In this document: piece after piece, positions 16,317 through 23,957 of the stretch | Numbering within the stretch: position 1 is the stretch's first letter | How the letters are laid out: every line of letters begins with the position of its first letter | Source: Baffinella frigidus | Taxonomy: Eukaryota > Cryptophyceae > Cryptomonadales > Baffinellaceae | Length of the DNA: 24,743 bases | Reading direction: 5' to 3' | NCBI GenBank assembly: GCA_026770585.1 | Contig: MU647261.1 | Coordinates: 1-24,743, forward strand | Notes under the pieces: model-generated | What the model was told of the DNA's origin: nothing | Database searches by the model: none | The model's input: the letters and a program-made list of their open reading frames with translations, nothing else | Made by a program: the position numbers and the translations under genes

Positions 16317-17737
16317 CTACAGACCCAGCTCTGCGAACCCGAGACTGGTCTGTTCGGCTTCGGCGACCTCAATTAATTCCATCTTCCACATCTCGCACAG
16401 CGTCACCCTAGCCTTGAGCGCGATCGTCTTGACGCTGCCCATACCCGCCTTGTCCGACCGCGTAGTGAGCTTCAATGCCTCGCGGCACGCGTCGGCTGAG
16501 AGCGTGTACTCGCCGGTCAAACCGTAGCGTTTCGCATGGAACATGTGCAGGCGTATCTCGTGAATGCTGTCTGGCTGGTTGTGGAGACCCGTGCAGACGA
16601 CCGCCAGCTGTTGGAGCAGACTTTCGTCAAACGTGTCGGACATGACGTCCGAGCATTCGATGAGGCATACCAGCGCGTTGGCCTCGTCGAGCCGATGCGG
16701 CGTAACCACGGACGCTTCCTCGGCTGTCATCTTCCGCGCCGCCGTCAACGACTCATGGGCAAACTGAAGTGCTTGAGCGTGCACCGGGTGATATTTCTCC
16801 TTGTACTCAACTGCATCCGCGTTGGCCAGTGTCACGCCGCGAAGTGTCCTGTTCGTGTTCTCTGCCATCTGCTTGCGAAGGGCCTTGTGAGCGTCTGCAG
16901 TGGGGTTGTCACCTTCTGCACGCGCGACATGGTGTTGCAAAGCCGCTGTAGTCTCGTCAACCTGCGACTTCGCCGCCAGAAAGGTGTACATCGCCGCCTC
17001 TTGGGCGAAAGCAGACGACGAGGAGAGAAGCTCGGCGGCGGCGCGCTGTAGCAGATGCGAGATCGCGCAAGCGGATTTCGACTGGAGCTCGTTGCACCGG
17101 AGGATGGAGACAGAAGTGTTGTGCACTGTCCGCAGCATCGCAAGCATGGAGGCGCGCTCCGTGTCATCGTCGACGAGCAGATCTGCGACCAGCAGGAGTG
17201 TCCCGCATTTCATGCGGAGCTTGCCCGCTGCGTCGTAGTGCCGGGAGAGATCGGAATAGACAACGACGGCCGCCTTGTTGAGGCCACAGACGCACAGCGC
17301 AGCTCCGAGTAGCCGGTACATGACGCAGACGTGCTCGTAGAGACGGGCTTTGGTTTCCAACCCGACGCGCTCGAGCAGCAACTTGTACTGGCCTTCTGCA
17401 TAATACCCCAGATCGATGGCATCTTGGGTGTTGCCAGCACGGTGTGCGGCCTCGAGCTGGCACACGAGCTTGAGAAACTCGAGCATGCTTGGCTCGGGCG
17501 CGATGCAGGCGTTCTTGTGCAGCGGCCATGCCGCTGTCTGGCACCTGTCGGGTGTGCAAACGCCATGCATGTCAACGGATCTGTCTGGTAAATCTGTCTG
17601 GTAAATCTGTCTGGTGCCACCAAGTCGGCTGGTTAAAGAGGCGGCACTCACGCTTTCCCGCAGTACGCCACGGCCTTGCATCTGCTGCAGTGCAACGCCT
17701 TGCTACCGTACGCACCGCACATGGCACACGCCTGCAT
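16317..17737 (-). CDS. MYND zinc-finger protein with helical repeats; two exons (437 aa)
   Basis: Exon 1 is 17652-17737 (ATG at 17737) and exon 2 is 16317-17544, joined across a 107-nt intron. Splicing makes a complete N-terminal MYND finger: C4-x2-C7, C17-x2-C20, C26-x3-C30, H38-x3-C42. Without splicing, exon 1 ends at a TGA that is part of the GTGAGT donor. MYND fingers bind proline-rich partners and are common in chromatin and adaptor proteins. From residue ~50 the protein is all-helical, Ala/Leu-rich and TPR-like, ending at LGFAELGL. A TATA-like TTTTAAAAGG lies 27 bp before the ATG. No AATAAA is seen downstream. A shorter unspliced frame from ATG 17681 would lose the finger. Confidence 0.85.
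17545..17651 (-). other. spliceosomal-type intron in the MYND gene (107 nt)
   Basis: The donor is GTGAGT at 17651 downward and the acceptor is CCCGACAG ending at 17545. It interrupts an alanine codon (after base 2) between the fifth and sixth zinc ligands. The interior has a 13-bp repeat (CAGACAGATTTAC twice plus a part). Possible branch sites are TTTAAC and TTGAC. Confidence 0.8.
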
Positions 17738-17764
17738 GGCTGCGATGCTTTGCTGTCCACCCCT

Positions 17765-17774
17765 CCTTTTAAAA
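17765..17774 (-). promoter_or_regulatory. TATA-like box of the MYND gene
   Basis: Minus-strand TTTTAAAAGG lies 27 bp upstream of the ATG at 17737. Confidence 0.5.
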
Positions 17775-17804
17775 CGCTCCCTTTGTTGTTATATTTCTTA
17801 AGTT

Positions 17805-17884
17805 AACTGTTATTTCCAAAGTCACTGTGACAAAATAGCGACCGGCCCGCCTCCGGACTCCACCAATACGAATTGGCTAAAGTA
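17805..17884 (+). promoter_or_regulatory. shared upstream motifs of the Cys-rich gene
   Basis: AACTGTTATT (17805-17814), a GTCAC-T-GTGAC inverted repeat (17821-17831) and GGCTAAAGTA (17875-17884), with TATAAT at ~17895, precede the ATG at 17942. The first and third motifs recur in the same order upstream of the ankyrin gene at 14785. Confidence 0.4.
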
Positions 17885-17941
17885 CGCCTCTCGCTATAAT
17901 CCAAATGGGTATTTACAGCCAACCACACACCACGCAATCAG

Positions 17942-18754
17942 ATGAGTGACACGACTTGGAGTGTGTCGCTGTGTAACCAGCCGATGGATTCAGCAACCAA
18001 CCAGGCCACCGATCTGTCGATCGATGCTGCCTTGCAGCAGCCCTTCGGGTGTATGGTCGGATACCATAAGCTGCACAACACCACCCAGGCCCAACGCGAC
18101 ATGATCACTGCCATGCAGGAGTGTCTTACAAAGCTCACTTCAGCCAAGTTCAAAACACGGCTCACTGGAGAGCTCCGTGTCGTGCACACCTCTCTGCGAA
18201 TCACTCAGTTCGCGGATTCCTTCAATTCGTTTCAGGGGCAGAAGGTCCGTGCAGGTCCCGGGATGCGTACCCCCACGGACAACTGCCAATGTGACGCAGA
18301 GGCACATCCGCTTGTCGCCGTATCGGGGTGTGCGGGCTGTTGCATCGACTGGCCTACCATAGTTCACAAGTGTCCGTGTGACACACTCGCTATCGACTCG
18401 ACTGGTGGCGTGTACGCTCAAACCGGATGCATGCACCCGGGGGACTGGAACTCGGAAGTCGTGATGCTTACGTTTGAAGAACACGCCCTATGCCTTGTGT
18501 GTGGTGTGTTCACTATCAACGGCGACTCTTGCGAGCACCGGGACCTCCTAGACGACGTCTCGTATTTCGAGGACCGGACTCCGTGGTCTCCACTCATGGG
18601 TTACACCAAGTGGCTCGCGTGCTTCCTCGCCAAGGACAAAGCGGCCAAGAAACAGGAAGACGCGGTACAGCACCACAATGAACAAGTTGCTCGCATACTG
18701 CTCGATCTCAAGCGTAAGGCCATATGCCTAGATGCTCAAGTGGAGGACGAGTAG
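17942..18754 (+). CDS. Cys-rich hypothetical protein, possible zinc binding, 270 aa
   Basis: The start is ATG at 17942. Residues ~110-200 contain about ten Cys plus several His in CxC, CxxC and CxxxxxH patterns (CQCD, CAGCC, CPCD, CMHPG, CLVCG, CEHRD), suggesting one or more zinc-binding modules, but the spacing fits no family I recognise. The N-terminal ~100 residues are mixed helical, and the last ~50 are a charged helix (KDKAAKKQED...). The stop TAG is the first part of a 9-bp minisatellite that repeats the stop in frame. It is divergent from the MYND gene. Confidence 0.75.
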   Translation: MSDTTWSVSLCNQPMDSATNQATDLSIDAALQQPFGCMVGYHKLHNTTQAQRDMITAMQECLTKLTSAKFKTRLTGELRVVHTSLRITQFADSFNSFQGQKVRAGPGMRTPTDNCQCDAEAHPLVAVSGCAGCCIDWPTIVHKCPCDTLAIDSTGGVYAQTGCMHPGDWNSEVVMLTFEEHALCLVCGVFTINGDSCEHRDLLDDVSYFEDRTPWSPLMGYTKWLACFLAKDKAAKKQEDAVQHHNEQVARILLDLKRKAICLDAQVEDE

Positions 18755-18874
18755 GCAACGTAGGCAACGTAGGCAACGTAGGCAACGTAGGCAACGTAGG
18801 CAACGTAGGCACACAGTGTGTACTAGGCGGGCGGTGTTCTGTTTGCTAAGCGTAGGCGGGCGGTGTTCTGTTTG
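18751..18874. repeat. 9-bp minisatellite at a stop codon, then a 22-bp direct repeat
   Basis: GTAGGCAAC is repeated six times at 18751-18804, with a seventh variant GTAGGCACA. The first unit holds the stop TAG of the Cys-rich gene (18752-18754), and each later unit repeats an in-frame TAG. A 22-bp direct repeat (begins TAGGCGGGCGG) follows at 18824-18845 and 18853-18874. Confidence 0.9.
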
Positions 18875-18878
18875 GACG

Positions 18879-18953
18879 TTTAATACAACACCATTATCGC
18901 AACACACCTATTTCATGTGGCTCCGGTGTAGACGTTCACACACACACACACAC
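18879..18953 (-). terminator. ATTAAA and (CA)n tract downstream of the disulfide-isomerase-like gene
   Basis: Minus-strand ATTAAA lies at 18879-18884, about 115 nt after the stop at 18997. A (CA)n tract at ~18937-18953 lies between stop and signal. The order differs from the other sites (GT tract before signal), so support is weaker. Confidence 0.35.
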
Positions 18954-18996
18954 TCACTAACTCACACCGCACTAACTCACACATGCTGTCCATTGT

Positions 18997-19848
18997 CTAT
19001 TCGGTTTCGGCTGTGTCATCGTCGTCGTCGTCATCATCATCCGACTGTTCATCCGAGCCCGAAAGAAACTTGGCTATGCTGGGCGGAAGGTCTTCAAACA
19101 CCCATGCCGACTTATCCGACAGGAATTTAGTGATAGCAGCATGGGAACGCCCATTCGTGTATTTCATATACTTGCCCTGGTATAGGAGAATCATGGTGGG
19201 AAAGCCGGTCACTCCGAGATCTGTGCAGAGCGAAGGCTCCAAAAGCTTTGAGCACTCCGCCTCGACCAACAAGGCGTTGTTGATGTCATCGGCGTGTCGA
19301 TTGGACACAAACATGAAATGTTTCTTGAGCTTGGTGCAGTGTCCGCACCACTCCTCATATGCCTTCAACAGAACCGGGCGTTCTGCAGCCAGTTTAAGCA
19401 AGGCAGTGGCGCCGTTGATATCGCCAACACCATTCGCGCCATTCAACCGAAGAACCTTGTCTGAAGTGATGTGCATTATGCGGAACTCGTGGAACGTTGC
19501 GAAGGTCTCTTCAGTAAGGTCACCAGTAAAGTGCTCCACACCACCCTCGGGTGTCTGGGTGAATATCTGGGGGAATTCTGTAAAGCCAGCGGCCTTGACT
19601 TGCTCAACGTTCTCAGGTGTCGTGACGGTGCATAGAGTATACTCGTAATCGACCCCATATGTACCTGCTTTGTCGAGAGTATCAAGCACTAGTACCGCAT
19701 CGATAGACTTCTGCACACCGGGGTCGTGGAACACGACCACCTTCTGTGTTTTCGAAGTCTCCAACTCGGAAAAATTAATGGAGATGATGTCACATGCTAC
19801 GAGTGCCAACGAGGACAACACCAACAAAGTCTTGATGAACAGAGACAT
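18997..19848 (-). CDS. protein disulfide-isomerase-like thioredoxin protein with signal peptide, 283 aa
   Basis: The start is ATG at 19848. Residues 1-19 are a clear signal peptide (MSLFIKTLLVLSSLALVAC). Two thioredoxin-fold domains follow. The first (~22-125) lacks a CxxC but keeps a cis-Pro-like GFTEFP. The second has the active site W167-C168-G-H-C171 and the cis-Pro GFP (P217). This b-a or a-like order is shorter than classical PDI (four domains). The C-terminus is a run of Asp after SGSDEQS, ending in TAETE, without a KDEL-type signal. It probably acts in the ER lumen or secretory path on disulfides of viral or host membrane proteins. A TATA-like GTTATAAC lies 24 bp upstream of the ATG. 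Confidence 0.9.
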   Translation of the reverse strand: MSLFIKTLLVLSSLALVACDIISINFSELETSKTQKVVVFHDPGVQKSIDAVLVLDTLDKAGTYGVDYEYTLCTVTTPENVEQVKAAGFTEFPQIFTQTPEGGVEHFTGDLTEETFATFHEFRIMHITSDKVLRLNGANGVGDINGATALLKLAAERPVLLKAYEEWCGHCTKLKKHFMFVSNRHADDINNALLVEAECSKLLEPSLCTDLGVTGFPTMILLYQGKYMKYTNGRSHAAITKFLSDKSAWVFEDLPPSIAKFLSGSDEQSDDDDDDDDDTAETE

Positions 19849-19872
19849 AGTGTTCTGTAATTTGAACGATTC

Positions 19873-19880
19873 GTTATAAC
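19873..19880 (-). promoter_or_regulatory. TATA-like box of the disulfide-isomerase-like gene
   Basis: GTTATAAC lies 24 bp upstream of the ATG at 19848, next to a related ctgTTATAGAAC copy at ~19888-19897. Confidence 0.4.
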
Positions 19881-19969
19881 TGTTGTTCTATAACAGACGT
19901 ACCTTTGTTTAATAGATGAACACACGTTAATTGCAATATGTGACCGTCTCAAACGATAGCAGACTTTTG

Positions 19970-19989
19970 CACTGGCACGTATGCCAGTG
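19970..19989. promoter_or_regulatory. 20-bp palindrome in a divergent promoter
   Basis: CACTGGCA-CGTA-TGCCAGTG, with perfect 8-bp arms, lies between the disulfide-isomerase-like gene and the small ankyrin gene, 79 bp upstream of the latter's ATG. It could be a dimeric operator or a cruciform-forming site. Confidence 0.45.
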
Positions 19990-20068
19990 GGACGCTTTAC
20001 AATACGTGTCGTATGTATCTTACATTTAAGCACATCTCTGGGAATCCGTGAAACACCACGCATTAGGC

Positions 20069-20569
20069 ATGCAGAAAGAACCCGCAATATGGACTGAAGT
20101 CAAAAACGGAACGGTCGAGAATCTGAAGAGATTGCTCAAGGTGTGTACAGCCGCCGATGTATCAGCACCTGGAGGGTGCTACATGACAAGTCCAGTACAC
20201 GAGGCCGTGTGGAGAGAGAACCTTGAGATGGTTGATCTGCTGCGTTATAATCTCTGCGACCTCAAGTACAAGATTGTATCCGGGCCATTCAAAGGGAAAA
20301 CACCGCGACAGTTTGCTGAAGCATTGGGCACCCGCCTGCCGTCTATTGGTCACGAAATATGGTTCAACCTCTGCCGGGAAGAGAAAAACCGGGAGAAACG
20401 CGAGCAGAACCGCGCTCTGTTCGCAGCAATACGTAACGACCGCAAACTGTTCTTTGCATTCGCAGCCACTCGCCACGAACGACTCGGTGAACATGCAGAC
20501 GAAGCGATACACAACGCGCCAGACGAAGTCATGAGAATGATATTCGACCAAATGGACAGATGTGTTTAA
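20069..20569 (+). CDS. small ankyrin protein with C-terminal F-box-like motif, 166 aa
   Basis: The start is ATG at 20069; the frame opens at 20048 only with GTG. Residues ~5-55 show ankyrin-like helix pairs (VKNGTVENLKRLLKVC; SPVHEAVWRENLEMVDLLRY). Residues ~105-140 form a charged, Arg/Lys-rich helix. Near the C-terminus is APDEVMRMIFDQMDR, similar in position and pattern to the PDEVLALI motif of the larger ankyrin protein at 14785. A ubiquitin-ligase adaptor role, as for ankyrin/PRANC proteins, is inference. The stop TAA overlaps an AATAAA signal. Confidence 0.75.
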   Translation: MQKEPAIWTEVKNGTVENLKRLLKVCTAADVSAPGGCYMTSPVHEAVWRENLEMVDLLRYNLCDLKYKIVSGPFKGKTPRQFAEALGTRLPSIGHEIWFNLCREEKNREKREQNRALFAAIRNDRKLFFAFAATRHERLGEHADEAIHNAPDEVMRMIFDQMDRCV

Positions 20570-20573
20570 TAAA
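20565..20573. terminator. overlapping bidirectional poly(A) signals
   Basis: The 9-bp string TTTAATAAA contains AATAAA on the plus strand (20568-20573) and ATTAAA on the minus strand (20565-20570). It serves both convergent genes: the plus stop TAA (20567-20569) overlaps it, and the minus stop at 20593 lies 22 nt before its signal. Confidence 0.65.
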
Positions 20574-20592
20574 ACGGGAAACAGTGTATGCA

Positions 20593-21084
20593 TCAACACA
20601 ACCCCGCTGGTCCGAACTGCTTGGTGTCAGATCCATTCCCAGAATCGTCCGTAATACGATCCCACGAGGGATCGGTACATGCGTTCTCGATGTACTCCAA
20701 AGCAGCGAATGCATGATTATGAATACGAACCGAATCAACGTCAACTGTACCATTTCGTACCAGAATGGTTTCAACGTCATCGTCATAGTGCGGGAACGAA
20801 CATACAACTGTGATACAATTGCCAACCACCCCCTTGACAACCCGAACAACGTGTTCGGTCTTAATCTTTGGTTCTATGCAACATCCGTCGGGTTTGTGTA
20901 ATGTAATCCAACTATGAAAGATACACGTCCGTGTTTCTTGCATCATATATCTAATCCCAACCGGCTGGCGACGGGCAGGTGCAAGTGAGCCATCAGAACT
21001 GTAAGTAAGCACGTCCCCGAAACGTCGCCACAATGGCCCGAGACGCTGCGAGACAGAAAGCGTATCTGAATGACATCTAGACAT
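20593..21084 (-). CDS. hypothetical protein, 163 aa
   Basis: I use the ATG at 21084; the frame runs upstream to 21132 only with TTG. A strong TATATATAAA lies 25 bp upstream, and an ATTAAA lies 22 nt past the stop, so it looks expressed. The protein has an N-terminal helix (QRLGPLWRRFGDVLTY), then a beta-rich stretch (VRVVKGVVGNCITVVCSF) with an acidic DDDVE patch, and a C-terminal tail rich in Gly, Ser and Asp. I recognise no family. It is convergent with the small ankyrin gene. Confidence 0.7.
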   Translation of the reverse strand: MSRCHSDTLSVSQRLGPLWRRFGDVLTYSSDGSLAPARRQPVGIRYMMQETRTCIFHSWITLHKPDGCCIEPKIKTEHVVRVVKGVVGNCITVVCSFPHYDDDVETILVRNGTVDVDSVRIHNHAFAALEYIENACTDPSWDRITDDSGNGSDTKQFGPAGLC

Positions 21085-21109
21085 TGCGTAACGCCCGAAT
21101 GCTAATAAT

Positions 21110-21119
21110 TTTATATATA
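21110..21119 (-). promoter_or_regulatory. TATA box TATATATAAA
   Basis: A consensus TATA box lies on the minus strand 25 bp upstream of the ATG at 21084. The remainder of the spacer to 21372 shows nothing else recognisable. Confidence 0.6.
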
Positions 21120-21372
21120 CCGGGTCACCCAATCCTGTCTATGTCCACAGGTGCCGTTCCACCGCGTATACAGTTAGTACAATACACATACATACAACCA
21201 GCAAACCCATTCCCATACCATGGAACATGTGTTCCGTATGCCTTTAACTGAACCGGGCGCTTGGTAAGCACCACACACAAGTGTGGTTATGTGGGTGACG
21301 ACACAACACGAGTTTTTGTCTTTACTGACAGCATACCACCCCGCACCACACATGATGCCCCCTATCGTCTGC

Positions 21373-23780
21373 CTAATAGTCACACTCCGCGACCACGAGA
21401 CGCTGGTACACTGCGTGTGACAGAAGGTTCTCGAGCTGCGACCCCGGTGTGAATGTATCCAGGGTGTTCTCGAGGAAGTACTTGAGCAGACCCGAACTGA
21501 ACCCGGCCAGCATGACGACTCCTGGGGTGTCCTTGCTTTCGACAGGGGTGGACACAGAGTCACGCAGGTTCCAATAGACGATGTGCGGAACGGGCAGGTT
21601 CACGTCGGCGAACTTCTCGACAATAATCTCGTGAGTGGTTTGCCACGGGGTGCTGCCGCCGGCGTCATCGAATTCCTGGTTTGGGTATTAGGTTTAGGCT
21701 AAATCTGTAACAAGCAGGCTCTGGGAGGGTCTTCCCAGACGACGGGGACTTTTTCTATTGATCAGTGGTTTTAGATCGCGTTTAGATCGATAGTGTTGCT
21801 GTCGCAATTGGTTCCAGGTTTCGGGTCGCATACCATGTCACTGAACACGACCAAAGTACTCGCAGCGACCTCCGCAGCAGGCGTCTCGGCCAGTAGACTG
21901 TTGGCGATGAACAGTTCCATCGTCTTCACCATGTTTGTTCTTCCAGCCCAGTCCATCGCACGTGTGCGCTGCCAGAGCTCTCCGATGTCCGGCAGTTTGG
22001 CGTTGTTGTCGCTGTCCAGCGAGTCCGCCGGTGTTTGAATGGTAACCAACGCCGGTTCACTGTGAAACGTTATCATCTTGCCGTGCCAACCCGACTCGAC
22101 TGTGTTGGCGCCAGCCAGAAGCAAGCCGAGTGCCGTGGCGACCTCCATGGGGATACCGTCCATGCTACCACTCACGTCTACGACCGGGATTACACGACCG
22201 ACCCCCGTACCATTTGCCATAGCTGTCTTGATCACTGAGACAAGCTCGTCCCACTGCACGTTCACTTGCATGTTGAGCATTTCGGCGGTTTTGAGATGCT
22301 CGGCGTGAACCGCTTCGTTACTGAGAGCCATCGTCCGGAGGTTAGTGACATGGCGGAATGTTTTTGCAGCCTGTTCGGTGACCTCATGCGGCAGAAGCAC
22401 CCCCACCTTGACCGTCGGACCACGCGCGAACGCATCCGACTTTTTGGCCACTGCGAGGGCTTGAGCATCTTCCAAAAACTCACTGTATCGGACCATGTCA
22501 TGTTTCGCAAACACCGTTTTACCAAACAGTAGACGACAGCGCGATGGCATCTTGTTGTAGTCGACCTCGTGGAACTTTTTGTTTCCCACAAAGTGCTCTG
22601 GGATCTTGGCGGCACCGCGAAGTTTGCTGAGCACCTTTCCCGAGTACGCAACACGCCGTGCCGAGATGGTGTCCTCCTCGGACAGCGTGTCCCACGCAGT
22701 GTCGTATAGCTCACGCACAAGGACTTTCTCCGCAATTGCGTTGACAAGCATGGGCACTGCTTTGTCGTGCATGCCCCCGACAGAAGGTGCCCATTTCGCG
22801 TAGATGCCACTCAATGCGGTCGGCTTGGTACGCAACGTCTCAAGCTCCTGCGCCAACCCTTGGACAAAGATGTCGACGACAGCGTCGAAGAGCTCCTGGG
22901 TGAAGGTGCTGCAAGGGTCTCCGTCGACCTTCATAGCATCAAGACGCCTCTGTTTGTCGGCCTTGGCAGCGAGAACAACGACCGCATCCGCCTCTTTAAC
23001 GAAGTCGTCCCATTGCGTTGTGACAGCTGCCGAAATCCATTCGACGCGTTTCACCTTGCGAAGCGTCATAGAAGATTCGTTCGGACCGGCTTCAAACGGC
23101 TCCGTTCCGTCGCATATGAGCAATTCTTTGAGTGACTTGTTGAGCGTGAGCGCGAAAGCCTCTTTCAAAGCCAGACGTGACTCCGTGCGTTTGGCGCGCT
23201 TGCGCGTCTTGTCTATCGGTTTCTTCTGGCTACGACCGCGCTTGTGATCGAGTGCGAGGTACTCGTCACAGATGTACGCATCGAGACAGAGGGGATCATC
23301 CGACGAGCGACCGTGCAGCGCAAATACGAGCACTTGAAGAGCGTCCTTGAGGCACGTGTGCTCCGCAATCGCACCGACGTTGAGGATCAGAGTTGTGGGG
23401 TGTTTGTTCCATAGCCACATGATGCAATGGTAGAAGTTGTTTCGGTCCATCTTGCCGCCGTTGCGAACGTTCCCCGTCTGGAATATGAGCTGCAGCGCGG
23501 TCTGGGGGTCTTCGGTCCAAGCCATGTCGAGCAGTGACAGCAGCGCTGGTACTTGGATACCGGGAATGCATCGGTTGAAAAAGTCCAATGCAGCCAAGTC
23601 GGTCTTCCCAAACGCCGGTGCGTAGTTCTCACCAATCACAAGACCGGCAGGCAAGCCGATGGCTTGCTCTTCGTTGTCACCATGCTGGGTCGCGGCGTCG
23701 TCGGTGTCGTCAGCGATGAAGACGACACCTGGTCGGTGTGTTGGTGCTGTGGAGAGCGAGATGGAAACTGTGTCACCCAT
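21373..23780 (-). CDS. DUF2828 protein with vWA (MIDAS) domain; two exons (749 aa)
   Basis: Exon 1 is 21834-23780 (ATG at 23780) and exon 2 is 21373-21675; a 158-nt intron separates them. The N-terminal block (~60-160) matches DUF2828 proteins: DFFNRCIPG, DMAWTEDPQTALQLI and MWLWNKHPTTLILNV. A Lys/Arg-rich linker lies near 195-215. Around residue 530 is the vWA metal site DVSGSMDG (DxSxS), followed by GKMITF and a MDWAGRTN segment. Splicing joins FSDM to EFDD, restoring the family's FSDM-EFD strand, and exon 2 supplies the family's YWNLRDSVSTPV and LAGFSSGLLKYFLEN. Without splicing a stop comes 20 codons into the intron. The fold resembles TROVE-vWA Ro60 proteins, which bind small RNAs; RNA binding here is unproven. 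Confidence 0.92.
21676..21833 (-). other. spliceosomal-type intron in the DUF2828 gene (158 nt)
   Basis: The donor is GTATGC at 21833 downward; the acceptor is CCAAACCAG ending at 21676. It is phase 0 (between Met and Glu codons). A CTAAAC branch-like sequence lies ~20 nt before the acceptor. An in-frame TAA within it would truncate the unspliced product. Confidence 0.88.
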
Positions 23781-23845
23781 GCTTGCGAGTAGTGTGTCGT
23801 GTCGATGAGATTAATCCAAGCTACTCGGCAAGGCTTGATGTGAAC

Positions 23846-23855
23846 AACACGTGTT
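23846..23855 (-). promoter_or_regulatory. CACGTG palindrome upstream of the DUF2828 gene
   Basis: AACACGTGTT, in the same 14-bp context (ACAACACGTGTTTT) as at 11069-11082, lies 65 bp upstream of the ATG at 23780. Confidence 0.4.
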
Positions 23856-23901
23856 TTCCAAGGAAACAGTTGGTTGATTCTTTTCAACCATGTTTAGAAT
23901 A

Positions 23902-23931
23902 CTAAAAATAGCAACTTTCCCCTAAAAATAG
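23902..23931 (+). promoter_or_regulatory. paired CTAAAAATAG sites upstream of the terminal gene
   Basis: CTAAAAATAG occurs at 23902-23911 and 23922-23931, within a direct repeat of CTAAAAATAGCAACT, 20 bp apart. Each fits the MADS-box MEF2-type consensus CTAWWWWTAG. The nearer copy is 26 bp before the ATG at 23958, so it could also act as a TATA-like core element. Confidence 0.45.
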
Positions 23932-23957
23932 CAACTGTTTCCTGTATCTTCGATGCC

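Noticed and set aside
16536-17051. 171-codon plus-strand frame
   Set aside because: It lies wholly antisense to the MYND gene, with no family resemblance and no promoter or poly(A) context.
21174-21563. 129-codon minus-strand frame
   Set aside because: It overlaps exon 2 of the DUF2828 gene in another frame and shows no family pattern.
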